64,000 nucleotides of DNA from Hyalella azteca (GCF_000764305.2 NW_025931865.1:63551-127550), one strand, 5' to 3'; counted from the stretch's first letter, positions 1 through 13,562 are shown. Notes: a model not told the origin generated them from the letters alone. Numbers and translations are program-made.

Positions 1-1171
1 AAGAGGTATTAAAATTAATAATTGGCGTTAAAATTTGCACGATCCAAAATAATTGAGAGGTGATAGGTTACAAACATATCGAAAATCCGAGAAAAATAAT
101 AAAGTATTCTTTCCACCCGATACGTAAGTTATTTTAATAGAATAGCGACAAGAGATATGATAAATAAAATGCTGTTAATTACTTAGTGTTTCGTACGTAG
201 GCCAAAATACTCTAAAAGCGGTGATGATCAACTTTTTCAGAATAGCAATAACAAATCGTAAAGCGAATGCCACTGAGGAAATCACTTAACGGGATATGCG
301 TCGAGTTTTTTTAGAGCATCAATGTAAGATGAGAAGAAACATGAAAACAATTAAGTAACTTACTTATTAGAGGGCTCTAATTACATGCGGATAGAATAAG
401 AACACTGACAACGTAATGAAATGAAAAAATTCGACGTAGAAATAATCGTTTCAATAACACATGCGTATCACAATGGTCAACAAATAAATAGCCGGTAAAG
501 TCCGGCGCTACCACGCACTGTTGGCGGGACAATGAAATGAGCTAATTGAGAGATGATCGATTATGGGGTGAACTTTTTATTATAAATATTCATGTTCAAA
601 GAAACTAGTGGATCCAATTTAAAATTAAACTCTCTTTGATAATAGTTCATGCATCAAATACATATTCAGGCAACCAAATCAGTTGCTCAATTCTTTAGCG
701 ATTTTGACCCTGGGTTGAACCTTGTCTACGCGTCATGCAGTGCACTGCGTCACTGTATAAGGCGTCCTACACAAAGCTCTCGCGCTGCTCTGGAAACACC
801 GGTAACTTGCCACGTGCTCAGAGTCCTATGGTTTAACTCTATAATTCGTCATGATGACATTTATACTAATATAGTTTGTGAAATCTAATTTTACAAAGGC
901 TATCTAGTCACTATTTTGAACGGGTTGGTAAAATTACTTTCTCATACAGGATATTTTTGCATAGAAAAAGTCACTCTTGCGACCGGTTTAGCATTATAAT
1001 GTTAGCACTGCATAAGCGACGCTGTTACTGGTAAATTCAATTAATAGAAGAGAACTTACACCCGAGCCTCGAAAGTATCATCTCGGTCACAACAATTTAA
1101 GTTGACTTTATTCCAGGAAAAAGAACAAATGAAGCGCTAACCAGAAACTTCGCAGTCACATTCAACAATAG
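1..1171. other. AT-rich sequence, no gene recognised
   Basis: Unique-looking AT-rich DNA. A plus-strand open stretch at 649-888 has no recognisable motif and no coding-like composition. Confidence 0.6.
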
Positions 1172-1800
1172 CAAGATATACCTTAATTATGCGCTATTGT
1201 GAAAAGCATCGTTGAGTTATGCTTTAAACAGTAGCATGTAGTAAATTGAATTATGCATGCATTTCTGGTAGGGTAATAAATAAAAATAGGAAGTTGCTGC
1301 ACGGAAAATAGCACAAAGGAAAGAAAAATCAGAGACAATGTCACTACCTGCATTTGTCTTCATCGAGTTTCCGATATCATCTATTCATTGGAGTCACAAA
1401 AGCAGATGTCCAGGGTAGGGCCCTTATGCTAAATAGGGCACTAGCACTACGAAGTAGCACTATGCACTACGAAGTGTCCTGTTTGTATGCTAAATACGTC
1501 ACAGACATTAAGCACTTCGAAGTAGCTCTACAATGTTTAGTGTCGCTTAACAAGATATACCTTAATTATGCGCTATTGTGAAAAGCATCGTTGAGTTATG
1601 CTTTAAACAGTAGCATATAGTAAATTGAATTATGCGGGCATTTCTGGTAGGGTAACAATTAAATAAAAGAAGGAAGTTGCTGCACGAAATATAGCATAAA
1701 GGAAAGAAAAATCAGAGACAATGTCACTCCTGCATTTGTCTTCATCGAGTTACCGATATCATCTATTCATTGGAGCCAGAAAAGCAGATGTCCAGCGTAG
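1172..1800. repeat. Direct repeat of about 248 bp
   Basis: The sequence from caagatataccttaattatg to gcagatgtccag occurs at 1,172-1,417 and 1,551-1,800 with few differences. The spacer carries several short cactacgaagt motifs. Confidence 0.9.
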
Positions 1801-2629
1801 ATCTCATCTTTCTTGCTGATACTGACATTTATGACCGCCGAAGATGTTTTTAAAAGAAGCATCTTATCACTCAGTCCGAGAAAACATGACTAAAATTCAT
1901 TTACATCTTTTCAATTCTCAGGTTCATAGTAGTCTAATCTGTCACCAACTACCTCAACTGGTCATTCGACCCCAAACTCTTCCATGTAAACATAAGCCGG
2001 ACAACGAAACGACAGGAGCATAATAATCTACTGAGATGTAATGAAAGTGGATTTGAAAACGTAGCAGTTATATAACTTTTTAGTCGACAGATGAAGAGGG
2101 AGAAAGATTCTTTCTTTTCATCTGAGGGGACGAGACGGAGATTTATACTTGAATCAATTGAATGGATGGCATGCGTTACATGTGTTTTAGGTCAAAAATT
2201 TAAATCCTCAAAATAGGATCGTCCATTTTGTTCATTATAACCATCGCAATATCAAAAAGGTCTTTTGGCATCGTTTTTTTTGTTGCTGAGACATATTTAT
2301 TTTACTGCTGCGTGTGTTTGGACGCTAGTGCTGACGGGACAGAACTCGTTGCACAGAGCGGACTATAGCAGCGTTCACCTGACCTGCACAAGGCACATCG
2401 AGTCATTTCGAGTGTCCAATCATGGTTTAAAATTTCGGCATATGCATTATTTATTTAAATGTCTAATAAAATATGCGTTTAAAAAGTACTTTTTAAAGAC
2501 AACACTTCTATAGAATCTAGTGTCTCCGATGTTACACATGTACAATGAATTTCTAATTTTATTTTCATATAATATTGAAAAAATTACTTTTAAATTTTTA
2601 ATATAAAAAAATTAAATTGTTAAAACTAA

Positions 2630-3262
2630 TTATTCTGTCAATTGATTCATGCATTGTCTCCAACTTTAGGCGAGTGTGCAAAATTTCAGATCGATAAGAG
2701 AGGTAAAAGTTTGTTTGATGTCGATTATAAGATTTGTAGCCGACTAGCCGACAAACAAACAAACAACAAGAAGTGAAGCTGTAATAAATAATATGCGTTT
2801 AAAGATTACTTTTTAAAGACAACACTTCTAAAGAATCCAGTGCCTCCGGTGTTGCGCATGTACAATGAATTTCTAGTTCCATTATGAAATATTAAAAATT
2901 AATTTTTAAAATTTATTTATGAAATTTAAAAAATATAAAAAATTTCAAAATTATTTATTCTCTTAATTGATACATGCATTGTCTCCAACTTTACGCAAGT
3001 CTGCAAAATTTCAGATTGATTAGAGAGATAGAAGTGTGTTAAAAATTGATTATAAGTTATGTAGCAGACAAAATTATTATTTGCATATTTTTTTATAAAA
3101 AATATTAATTTTTTTATTTGCAAAATTATTTTTTCTGTCAATTGATTCATGCATTGTCTCCAACTTTACACAAATGTGCAAAATTTCAGATCGATTGGAG
3201 AGGTAGAAGTGTGTTAAAAACCGATTATTAAATTTGGAGCAGACAAACAAACAAACAAACAA
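2630..3262 (+). mobile_element. Three retrotransposon-like 3' ends
   Basis: Three diverged copies (about 2,630-2,775, 2,955-3,075 and 3,128-3,262) share ttcatgcattgtctccaact and aaaatttcagatcgat. Two end in (ACAA)n followed by caagaagtgaag. Microsatellite-like (ACAA)n tails are typical of some non-LTR retrotransposon or SINE 3' ends. No reverse-transcriptase coding remains. The family assignment is inference. Confidence 0.55.
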
Positions 3263-3289
3263 CAAGAAGTGAAGTTAAAGAGAAGTGTT

Positions 3290-3430
3290 GTAATAACTGG
3301 CATTGAATGCGATCGTGTCCATTTGCAGATGTGAATCAGAAGTGTTGCAGAAGTGTTGCGTGTCCATTTGCAGAAGTGTTGTAAAAACTGGCATTGAACG
3401 GGATCGTGTCCATTTGCAGATGTGAACCAA
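3290..3430. repeat. Local duplication (gatcgtgtccatttgcagat)
   Basis: Two copies of aactggcattgaa plus gatcgtgtccatttgcagat, with extra agaagtgttg units between. No coding content is seen. Confidence 0.8.
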
Positions 3431-4197
3431 TCAACATAAGCTTAATTGATGTATTTTCTGATGAAAATGGAATTTTTCTAATGCTTTTACGTCGACTTAA
3501 TCACATCTTTCTAATTGAAAAAATTTCGATTTGAGGCAAACCTGTTGTTGTTAATCCAGAAAATGATCTCCACTTTCTGACAAAAAAATATACCGTTATG
3601 TGTTTCGTATAGCTACGCAAATCGGTAAATTTTCCACGGCCAGGAGCCAATTATTTTGAAAGCTCTCACCAAAACACAACATCTGTCATCAATTAGTTCC
3701 AGCTGAACAAGTTCGTAACATTTATAAAAGAAATGAAGTTTGCTGACGCCCTAACAACGTTTAAACAGTTTGCCATGCATATTTGTCAATGTTGCGGTGA
3801 AAAAAGTTCAGTATCGATTCATCGAGTATATAGATTATTTGTTAATAAGATGAACTTTGAAGAATACAAAAACTGTTTGTTTTGCAATGTTGCATCAACG
3901 AACTTTGATGGCCTAGGATCCGCACTTGCCATTGTAAAGTATACATCAACGCACGTTCATGTATCATTTCTAATAATTATATTTTCCAAGGGGACGATAG
4001 AGCTACTATTAGGGCAACATGGGGCAGCGCCCCCCCCCCCACTTTTTTAGAGTAAATTTTAGATGGAGTTTTAATTGATAGGAGGTGGTTCTTTGTTTTG
4101 TTTGAAGGTACAACTAATGAGGAATGTATGATGTGAATTAGACGCCTATAGAGTTATTCAATTTTTAATGAAAGACTATTTTGTAAAAAGTGTCAAA

Positions 4198-4235
4198 ATG
4201 GGCCCATTGCCTCAACCCCGGGGCAATGGGCCCAT
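4198..4235. repeat. Perfect 14-bp hairpin
   Basis: Arms ATGGGCCCATTGCC and GGCAATGGGCCCAT enclose a 10-base loop. The core GGGCCCAT recurs near the other end (5,539) and in the inverted copy (14,511), so it looks like a subterminal feature of the element. Confidence 0.9.
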
Positions 4236-4554
4236 GGGCTTGGGGCAAGGCGCCCACCCTTGGACCCTTTACCACCATTGCATATTTTTCGTTTAAAAAT
4301 GATAAAACAACACTTTACAGTTAAAATAAGAAAATGTAATGAAAAATATGACATTCATTTATTTATTAACAACTCAAAAAATCATATCCTTAACTTGAAA
4401 AAAATATACTCTTGGCTTGAAAAATCTATCACTGACGCGTGAAGAAAAATATTTCATTGACATAAAAATATATATCCTTGACTTGAAAAATATATCCTCG
4501 CGATAAAAAATTCGTCCTTGACATGAAAAAATGTATCCTTGACTTGAAAAATAT

Positions 4555-4855
4555 ATTTACAAGGGTTTACAAGGGTTTAGAAGGATTTACAAGGGTTTAC
4601 AAGGGTTTACAAGGAGTTTACAAGGGGTTTACGAGGGTTTACAAGAGTTTGCAAGGGTTTGCAAGGGTTTGCAAAGGTTTACAAGGGATTACAAGGGTTT
4701 ACACGGGTTTACAAGGGTTTAAAAGAGTTTACAAGGGTTTACAAAGGTTTATAAGGGTTTACAAGGGTTTATAAGGGTTTACAAGGGTTTACAAGGATTT
4801 ACAAGGGTTTACAACTGTTTACAAGGATTTACAAGGGTATACAGGGGTTCAGAAA
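4555..4855. repeat. 10-bp minisatellite (tttacaaggg)
   Basis: About 28 imperfect units inside the candidate transposon. The overlapping open frame of about 80 codons is a by-product of the repeat. Confidence 0.93.
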
Positions 4856-5579
4856 AAAACTTCGTTCCAGTTTCGTCCATAATCTAGATATTATGTGCAG
4901 AGAATTCGTACCTAATCGTGATTTAAGGCAACACCATAAAAACTCATCAACTTTTGGCTCATTAGTGTTGACTGAAATCCACTTTTGGCAAGGCACGAGT
5001 CAATAACTCGATAAGGGGACAAAATTACGCATAATTAGAAACTAAACCTGCTGCCTTGAGGCGGCAAATAAAAAAATTATGTAATATGCAGTGTAATTTG
5101 TAATTCAAAAGCTAGTCATGGTTTTGAAAAGGTCATTGAGACAAATCTAATGATGTATAACACAAGACTTCACCATGGGCGCTTTGCCCCGTGACACGCG
5201 TGGGCCCGTTGCTCCGCTATGTATCATTTCAATTTATATCGCGTCAACATTTTATTTTGAAAGCTAATAGTCTAAACTTGATCTCAAAATTATCCCTATA
5301 AATATTACTTTCAAAATATAATTCACAGTAATTTCAAAAGCTATATCTACAGTAATCGAAAACAGTTTTATTTAGCAGTATAAAATTTTTATCTGGGCTA
5401 AAACAGTTATTCACAAATAACTTAATAACTCAAACACTTAGCAGAACGTAAATCCGTATACTTCATCCCAGTGAAACTGTCGGCCGGCGGTAGAGAATAC
5501 GGACCAATATCTGCCATACTTAGCGAGAAACCCGCTATGGGCCCATGACCCGCAGTTGGCTCGTTGCCCTATGTTACCC

Positions 5580-6770
5580 TAAGTACCTCACCGGTTCTTC
5601 TGTGATGGAAAGATGCATCCTCAATCATGTTTGGTTGTGGCAGTTGGCTCGGCTTCTACTTAGAAATCCTGGTAAAGCTTAGACGCAGCACTCATTTAAA
5701 GTTTCAGTTCGATAAATTTATTCGGGATCTTGAAGTAGCACCTCGAAAGTAGCACTTTAAGTGGCTGCTCTTGTATCTAGAGCTCACGTCATCGGTTACG
5801 GTTCAATCATTGCTGATCCTCTTCTTCGGAGTTTGACAATTGGACGGTTATAAATAGCTGCGGTGGATGGATTAGCAGTATACCATCTCATAAAGAAACT
5901 TTTATAGCGATAGCTACCCGTGGTACTCTCTCACCTTCTTTAAACTATGACGTCACCTGAGTAAACGATGTTATGAGTTCGTATCACTTGAAACCGCTGA
6001 AACCTATGCAATAGGTTTTGCATTCCTTAGGCAATTTGTAGGTCCTATTTTGGTCCAAAGCGTATTAATGAAGTTTTTGTACTGATGATGGAGCTGGACC
6101 CCGATAAGTTTTCACTGTAGACAAAATGAATTTTTTGGCGTTTTCTTTGATTTAAATGCTTAGTTAATATGACAACATGCAACGAATCTGTCATTTCCTG
6201 ATCTAAAGTACAATTGAATTTGAATATAAATTTAAAAAACAACCCACACTTTATCTAAGTATGACAATTTGAAATTTTGGAATTTATGCAGAATTTGTCA
6301 CAAATTTTCATAAAACATCGAACGAGTATAAATGCATTGACCAAATCTTCATTACTGCATTCCTTCTAACAATAATTAATGCTTTGTGAGTCCGACTGAG
6401 GAAAGTCTAATTCTCAGCTCGGATTTTTTTTTTGTAGAAGGCCGTAAACTGATTTTCGGATAGATAAAACATAGAATAAATTTTCATCTAAATGCATTAC
6501 CTAAATATTGATCGAAAAGAGGGCTAAATAGTTTCCTCGTTGATTAAAATGATTTGATGTGCTATACTGATTTTTAAAATGTGTTCAAAATTCATGTAAG
6601 GAAAAGAGCACTTTTTGCCTTCATGTGATGGTGCCCTCATTTTGATGGTGACTTCGAATCTTAATTCCGCACCAAAGAATGGGCAACTTAGACGTCGTCC
6701 ACTGCATTTAGATTGGGTCTCTCTAAACAAAATTAGCGGAGCCTCACATACACGACATACAAACGACATT
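5580..6770. other. No gene recognised
   Basis: AT-rich, apparently unique DNA. Short open stretches on both strands (for example 6,524-6,769 minus) carry no recognisable motif. Confidence 0.55.
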
Positions 6771-6774
6771 CACC

Positions 6775-7198
6775 AGATGCAAACGATCAGTCACATGCAG
6801 GCCATATCGATCATACAGGTAATTTTTTCGTCACAAGAAAATGATCATTTATTCGCCACATGCCATCGATCACTTGTTCGCCACATGCAAACGATCACTT
6901 ATTCGCCATATGCACACGATTAATTATTCGCCACACACATACGATTGATTATTCGCCACGGGCATGCGATCACTTATTCGCCACGTGTGAGCGATCATCT
7001 ATTCGCCACTTGCACGCGATTAATTATTCGCCATACACATACGATCAATTATTCGCCACGTGCGAGTGATCACTTATTCGCCACGCGCACATGATTAGTT
7101 ATTCGCCACATATATACGATCGACTATTCGCCTCCTGCAAACGATCAATTATTCGGCGCAATCGATCAATTATTCGTCAACTATTCGCCACGCACAAA
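6775..7198. repeat. 28-31-bp minisatellite (ttattcgccacatgcacacg)
   Basis: About 13 units alternating atcactt and attaatt linkers around the constant tattcgccac. It produces open plus frames of no significance. Confidence 0.92.
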
Positions 7199-7339
7199 CG
7201 TACACGTTTAATTAACGATCATGTATCTGTCACTCAGGAACGACCGCAGAAATGATCGACCGCAGCATCGATCTTTTCGGAGCTTTTGTGCTTATAACGA
7301 GTAATTGGAAAAAATGGCAAATATAATTTTTAGTGAATT

Positions 7340-9065
7340 CATCTACACTCAACAGCATATATGATATATCCATGCGTATTAGTGAATTTAAATGAAAAAT
7401 AGATTAGTATATAGTAAAGTTAATAATTTTCTTCGAGAGCTGGCGGCCCGCACAGAAAATGAATTTAGATGGTATACTTTCATATAATTGATGACATACC
7501 TCCGTTCCCGAGCAATAACTTACAAAAACAGGCTAACACGTGGCATTTTTGCAATATCTTATTGTTATATAAACACCTACCCAGGTGAATTTTATTGGAA
7601 GTAATAATCGGCACCATCCTGTAAACGCAGCATGATAAAATATCCATTTGCGACTGCACTCTGCGGTGCTGGAACTGGTCCTGGTGTGGAGATGTTTTGC
7701 AAAAGAAAATGTCCAGCTTTAAGTTTTTTTTTTTGAAAATTGCACCTATGCTCATATTTTTCTAGCTATAGCTACCGAAAGCAAGAAGCATATATTTTGT
7801 ATAAATTGTGAGACAGTAGCTAATCAGCATATATTTAAATACTTAGCAAGTACTGAGATAGAGAAGCCACGCAGCATCTATTTCTACTTACCGAGACGAA
7901 GTAGTTTAGCAGCATATGATGAATAAATCAACATGGTAAAGTTCAGACAAGCTGACGAAAGTCTTCTATATCAGCTGATATTCAACTTCGACGAAAATTA
8001 CAATAGTTATTCAGCAAAGAAATTTTTGTTGCACAGCGATTTTGAGAAGAAATCACTTATATTAAATTTATATATTGAATGAATAGTGTTGAGTATTTTC
8101 CTTATATGAAATTTTCTACATATTATCGACTTTTCTAGAGTTTTTATTCTATAAACGAAAAATGTAAGAAACTTGCATAATTTATTTTTAGTAAATTGAT
8201 ACACACTGTTTCTTCATGCAATTTCGATTGAAAAATACATTAGTTTAGTATAAAAAAAGAAATGTTCTTCGGTAGCGAGTAGCCTAACAGAGAAAATATT
8301 ATTAGATGCTATACTCATATATAAATGAATTCATGCCTCTGAGGCTCTGGCTCCAGGGATCCGAGCAATCACTTTCAATAACAGGCAAACGCGTGCCATT
8401 TACGAAATACCTTATTCCTATGTGAACACCTACCATGTTGAGTTTCATTGGAAGTGATAATCGTCTTCACCCTGTAAACGCGGCATGATAATATATTCAT
8501 TTGCGACTGCTCTCCGAAGGACCGAATGCGACGCTGGCGGCTGGGACAGAAAAAGTTTCGCAAAAGAAAATGACCTGATTTAACATTATTTTCTGTGAAA
8601 ATTTCACCTATGCTCATAGTTTTTAGTGATACTACCGAAAGCAAGTTTAGTGATACTTCCCCCTCAAAATTGATATGCAAAAAAATTTCTTGAATTTATA
8701 ACTTCAGTAATTTCCATCAAAGTTGAATATCATATGATCATAGAAGACAGTCGTCAGCATGTTTGAACCTCACCATGTTAAATTGACCATGCCAAGAAAT
8801 AATATACAATAGATGCTGCCAAACTACTATCTCTCGGTAAGTAGTAACTACATGCTGCGAAGCTTCTCTATCTCAGTATTTATTATTTATTCACATATAT
8901 GCTGATTAGCTTAGCTACTGTCTCTCAATTTGTACAAAATATATGCTTCTTGTTTTCGATAGGTACAACTAAGAAATATGAGCATAGGTGCAATTTTTGC
9001 AAAAATATAATGTTAAATCAGGTAATTTTATATTGCAAAACTTCTCCTGTCCAAGCACCGCATTG
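7340..9065. repeat. Fold-back cluster: direct and inverted repeats
   Basis: About 7,370-7,760 and 8,225-8,620 are diverged direct copies (shared gtaaacgc, catttgcgactgc and cacctatgctcat). About 7,690-7,995 recurs inverted at 8,705-9,060 (shared atgagcataggtgcaattt and gctgctaaactac-type words). The two inverted arms are about 0.7 kb apart. No coding region is recognisable. This looks like a dead fold-back element. Confidence 0.7.
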
Positions 9066-10008
9066 AGATTTGAGAGATCAGAGATTGAGTCAGGACTCAG
9101 CCTCACTCAGGAGCTATAACTATTTGCTGCAGATGAAACGTTGAAGTTTACGCTCAACATCAAAATCCATTTTCTGCGATTTCATAGTAGAAAATTTAAT
9201 GCTTGGATGGGAGACATCGCGACGCTTTAATGACTATAAAAAAACGAGAAAGAAGAATTATTTTAGAGGTTTTAATTAATACTACTAATGAATACAGTAA
9301 AAAATTTGTTATCTAGCGAACTATTTTGGTTTGAAGCATATTGAGATTATCCACATATTTTTTAGCATTAAATTGAACTGAATTGTGCGAAGAGAGATAA
9401 GGAATTTATCTGGTAATTTTTCTTGGTAGCAGATGGATTTTTAATCTCTCGTTTGAATAATTAAAGCAATTTTTGTTCTTTCCGTGCAGCATTCTAGCAA
9501 AGAACAGTTTACATATAAGAATATGTAATTGATAGCTCATGTTCATAGTTAATCCTGGCTACGAGATAATTCTGCAAGCAGTGTGCACATATGCATATAA
9601 AGCATTTTCATTGTACAACTGCATTAGTGGCGTATCAGTCTTTGCACTCAAAAGCATTTACTGACAATCAGAAAAGAAAATAAGTGTCTATAACTAATGT
9701 TGTGATATTATTATCGGTATTGTATTGAATAATTGAATACCTCTAAATCCATTACGTAAATTCAGTTGAGTCGTTACAGCACTAATGTCATAAGCCTTCA
9801 GTTGAAACGCCCTATTTTTAAAAGAAAGTAAACCACAACTTTCTAGCAAGACCGAAAGCTGTTTGCTGTTTTCATGTCATAATAATAATCAGAATACTAA
9901 AAATCGAAGGTCTGACCAGTATTATTTGGATTTTATTGAGAGAATAGAGTCTAATGCAGTTTATGCGGAGTGGCCATTTACTCCTGTGCCATTGACGACA
10001 TTTCTTAC
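9066..10008. other. No gene recognised
   Basis: AT-rich sequence without visible repeats or conserved coding. Confidence 0.55.
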
Positions 10009-10350
10009 CATGGAATGTGAGAAATGAATACAGAATACAATAGTAAATTGCGCACTAACAAACTTTTCAGACACGAGAAAAAGCCAAAAAATCTCCTGTA
10101 GTTCGTAAAACGATGCAAACTACGTCGGGATCGTGCAGCAGAGAAATCGCATCGTATTTTTCGGCGCGGTCCAGCCGTGGCGAGAGTTCCGTCCTCGAGC
10201 GTAGGCAAAAATTTTTGGTGCTCTAATTAGCGGCTGATTGGCGGGCGCCCGAGTAATTTGGCCGGTACGAAAACTTCTAAAAAAGCTCAAACAAATTGGC
10301 TAGCGGCGAGAACACGTTGCTGAAACTCCACGGGCTATAATAAACGCCCT
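10009..10350 (-). promoter_or_regulatory. GC-rich islet, possible promoter and 5' exon
   Basis: A CpG-rich segment (10.1-10.35 kb) with a minus-strand CCAAT box (gccaatcagc, near 10,240). It ends at a good minus donor (CATG|GTAAGA, at 10,008). The only open frame lacks an ATG, and an ATG inside meets a stop after ten codons. A 5' untranslated exon of a gene transcribed leftward is possible, but I see no later exon. Confidence 0.25.
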
Positions 10351-11775
10351 TGTGATGGTTCACTGAAAAATGGGGGTGGCGTCAAACGGGGAAATTATGT
10401 CGATGCAAAAGAACTGTGGGAAGGAGTTTGGTTTCACGCGGAAATGAAGCGCATGGAAATGATCGGTCATAGTGGTGATTGCGTTGTTGCAGGCACAAAA
10501 AATAATGGGGATCATATGGCATTATGTGTAGTTTTACAAAAAGGATATGGTTGAATGAAAAGAATGTCAAGCATCTTGGATTCCATCCAGCAGAGATGCA
10601 TAAAGTTCGTCAACCTCGCATTATGATTATATTAATTAAATGGAAAAGTTAGAAATCAATGCAGTGGACAATTATTCATCCATCCAAGCTTGTGTATGAT
10701 TTTGATACGGTTTATGGAAAATCAGAAGCAGTTTATCAGTTGAGGAAGTTTTGTGATTAAATTCGGTAATAAATTTTAGATATTATAATAATAATAAAAA
10801 TTTAGTGATGATATCAACATTTGTAAATTAAAAATCACAGAAATAAAATGACGAGGTAATTCAATTTTGCCCGAAGGATCAGACGCATCCTGTTTTAATT
10901 TATTACTTACAAGTGCCATTAAAACAACTCTCGAAAATGAATTCTAATTATAAGGAGAGAAGTTGTACATTCTCACAACGCTTATAATTGTATATCGATG
11001 TCAGAGTTTCATCATTGAGCTCAACTAGTCGTATTAAATTAAATTATAGTCGCAATAAAATATTTACCGTGAAAATATTTGCTGTTAATTGTCACCATTT
11101 TACCTTATTTCATTTTTAATTTATGATGGTATTACGGTACTCACGCCATGAAATTCGAAGAGAATCAATTCCATTACTTACCAAACTCTGAACTAGAACA
11201 AAAAAAGTATCAAGATTTTGTTATCATGAATAATGAAAAGTAGAGAATTTAGCAAGAAGTTTGTTCATAAAAGATTTTCCTCCTTGCACACAATGAATTA
11301 TGGTTACAACGGTCTAATGTAAGCCATTTTGAACTATGCTTTCTAAGTGAAATTACCACTGACAAATTTTAATCAATCACGCCAAGCAAGGATGCAGAAA
11401 CGCAATTTAAAACGATGCACTTGCTTCAAAAGTTTGGATGTATTGAACTGTCATAGATCGAGTCGCAATTATTCAGCTTATTTAGGTCGCATCTTAAGAA
11501 CGGTAAGAACGAGACACGATCCAGCCATTCTGGAATTAGACTAAATTTCATATTGCCACAGAACTCAAGTGGCATAAAAAAGAGTTTGTAGGACTTTTCA
11601 TCGTGAACTTTTTCATGTCTCCTAATGTCGCGATATTTCGAGGTGGGCGGCCGGCGGCAAGGAAATGATCTCATTTCCAGGCTCTTCGATAAAGCCTTGC
11701 AATTTTGCGGTCGCGCTTTAAACTTCATCGCTTGTATCACTTCTGAGATGTATCAACATACAACGAAACTTTAGT
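10351..11775. other. No gene recognised
   Basis: Mostly AT-rich. A slightly GC-richer stretch at 11.50-11.72 kb is open on the minus strand but shows no motif. Confidence 0.5.
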
Positions 11776-11777
11776 GA

Positions 11778-12048
11778 CTTTATTCTGCTCGAGTCAATAA
11801 AATGGGACTTTTCTCTGCTCGAGTCAATAAGATGTGACTTCCCTCTGCTCGATCAATAAGATGTGACTTCCCTCTGCTCGAGTCAATAAGATGTAACTTC
11901 CCTCTGCTCGAGTCAATAAGATGTGGCTTCCCTCTGCTCGAGTCAATAAGATCTGACTTCCCTCTGCCCGAGTCAATAAGATGTAACTTCCCTCTGCTCG
12001 AGTCAATAAGATGTGACTTCCCTCTGCTCGAGTCAATAAGATGTTTGT
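11778..12048. repeat. 30-bp minisatellite (agtcaataagatgtgacttc)
   Basis: Nine units, most with ctctgctcg between. The period is a multiple of three, so a minus-strand frame stays open with the repeat ILLTRAEGSH. It is not a gene. Confidence 0.95.
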
Positions 12049-13375
12049 GATCGATCCTACACGTGACTTTGTGTTGATAAATGAAAATTCAAGCACTGCT
12101 GCTAAAGTTAGCTCTGATTTAAAATATATTAGGTTTACGAAATGCAGGCAAAATGAATGAGCTGAATAATTGTTTCAAAACGGCAACTTGAATGTTATAT
12201 TTTGAATTTCACTCGAAGACTTTTCAATTTAAAATGTTGCAGATTTGCTGAGAGATATTGCAGATGACGTCGCTCTTTTCAATAACTAAATTATTTGGTG
12301 AACTTCGGTGAGTCATTGCGTCATTGACTAAGTGAGCGATGATGAAGAAAAAGAGGCTACAAAATGATGGCATCTTTCGTAATTAATTGAAATTAAATTT
12401 AATTAATTTTGATTTTGCTCAGAACTGCATTCGCTCGTGCCTGATTGATCAGAGAATTGAATTTCAATAATTCGGAACTCCTATTAAAGCCACTAATTTG
12501 CTATAATTTAAAAAATCTGTCTTTACTGAGAAAACTTTTCAGGTTGTTCTTCCCTGAAATCTAATTATTGCGCCTAAGTTAAGCCTGTGGGAGAAACAGT
12601 AAGCACATGATACATTGCGAAAAATATTTTTTGGTCAATGAATATTAACGAAAAGCTACAAAAACTAAGAAACATTCCATAATTAGGAATTAATTCTAAA
12701 TATCACAATAGTGTAAAATTTTGATAAAAAATATTACCATTATTTAATCTTTTCGACCCAGAAATGCTATTTGTTTTGAAATTCTTGTTATTATGCAATT
12801 AGTATTCATTTATGAAAATTTTGAGCCGTAAATGAGCATACAATAAAAGTTGGCTACATCATCAGGAGCATTGTGATTATGAAAAATCAGGCTCTAAATG
12901 CAATGCCTCGCGCGTCTCACCCAACACGTAATCAATGTGTGTTGCTGCTGCAGGCATTACTTAGAAGACCTTCGTACTAAAGACCAAAAACAATGGTTTA
13001 CACACATAAATCTATCTTTAATGTATAAATGGTTCACAAATTGAATTGATTTTATGAAATAAGAGAAATATTTACAAATGTATGTATATATCTTAAAATA
13101 TCTTAATTAACTTTTCCTCGCTGAGGTTACCGTTGACTTTCCCACAAATTTCCTGTGCCTGTGTAAGGCTGGGGAAATTACATGCATCCTTAGCCTTCAT
13201 ACTTTCCATAAGGTGATTCAGTTCAACAGGAAATTAAAATCCCGTGAATAAAGAAATGCATGAATTCTGCGTCGAGCCTATGAAATATGAAGCGTGTAAG
13301 TCATACGAAGCCGCCGAGACAATTTTTTATAAATAAATAAAAATTTAGCCTTGGCAGAATTTTTCAACGTTATTG
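12049..13375. other. No gene recognised
   Basis: AT-rich. Nothing beyond short chance open frames. Confidence 0.55.
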
Positions 13376-13562
13376 AAAATTGTTATATGAATAGCGTGTT
13401 CCATAAAATTGTTATATGAATAACGTGTTCCATAAAATTGTTATATGAATAGCGTGCTCCATAAAATTGTTATGTGAATAGCGTGTTCCATAAAATTGTT
13501 ATATGAATAGCGTGCTCCATAAAATTGTTATATGCATAGCTTGTTCCATAAAATTGTAATTT
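13376..13562. repeat. 29-bp minisatellite (ttgttatatgaatagcgtg)
   Basis: Six units of aaaattgttatatgaatagc plus gtgttccat, the last diverged. Confidence 0.93.

Larger units (their letters stand above)
4012..5579. mobile_element. Candidate 1.57 kb DNA transposon with TIRs
   Basis: The left end reads GGGCAACATGGGGCAGCG and the inverted right end reads GGGTAACATAGGGCAACG. Both are flanked by TA, consistent with a TA target duplication. The inside is non-coding and contains a 14-bp perfect GC hairpin near the left end and a 10-bp tandem array. The right 370 bp recur inverted at 14.48-14.83 kb. No transposase is present, so the element would be non-autonomous. Superfamily is not assigned. Confidence 0.6.

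Noticed and set aside
3733..4050. 105-codon plus ORF with two CxxC pairs (CQCC, CLFC)
   Set aside because: The spacing fits no zinc-binding family I know. The tail runs into a transposon end and a poly-C tract, and there is no splice or promoter support.
4555..4855. Telomere-like array (tttacaaggg)
   Set aside because: The unit is 10 bp and degenerate, it lies inside a TIR element, and it is unlike arthropod TTAGG or other known telomere repeats.
6775..13562. Spaced direct repeats as possible CRISPR arrays
   Set aside because: Spacers are themselves repetitive and the host is eukaryotic, so these are minisatellites.
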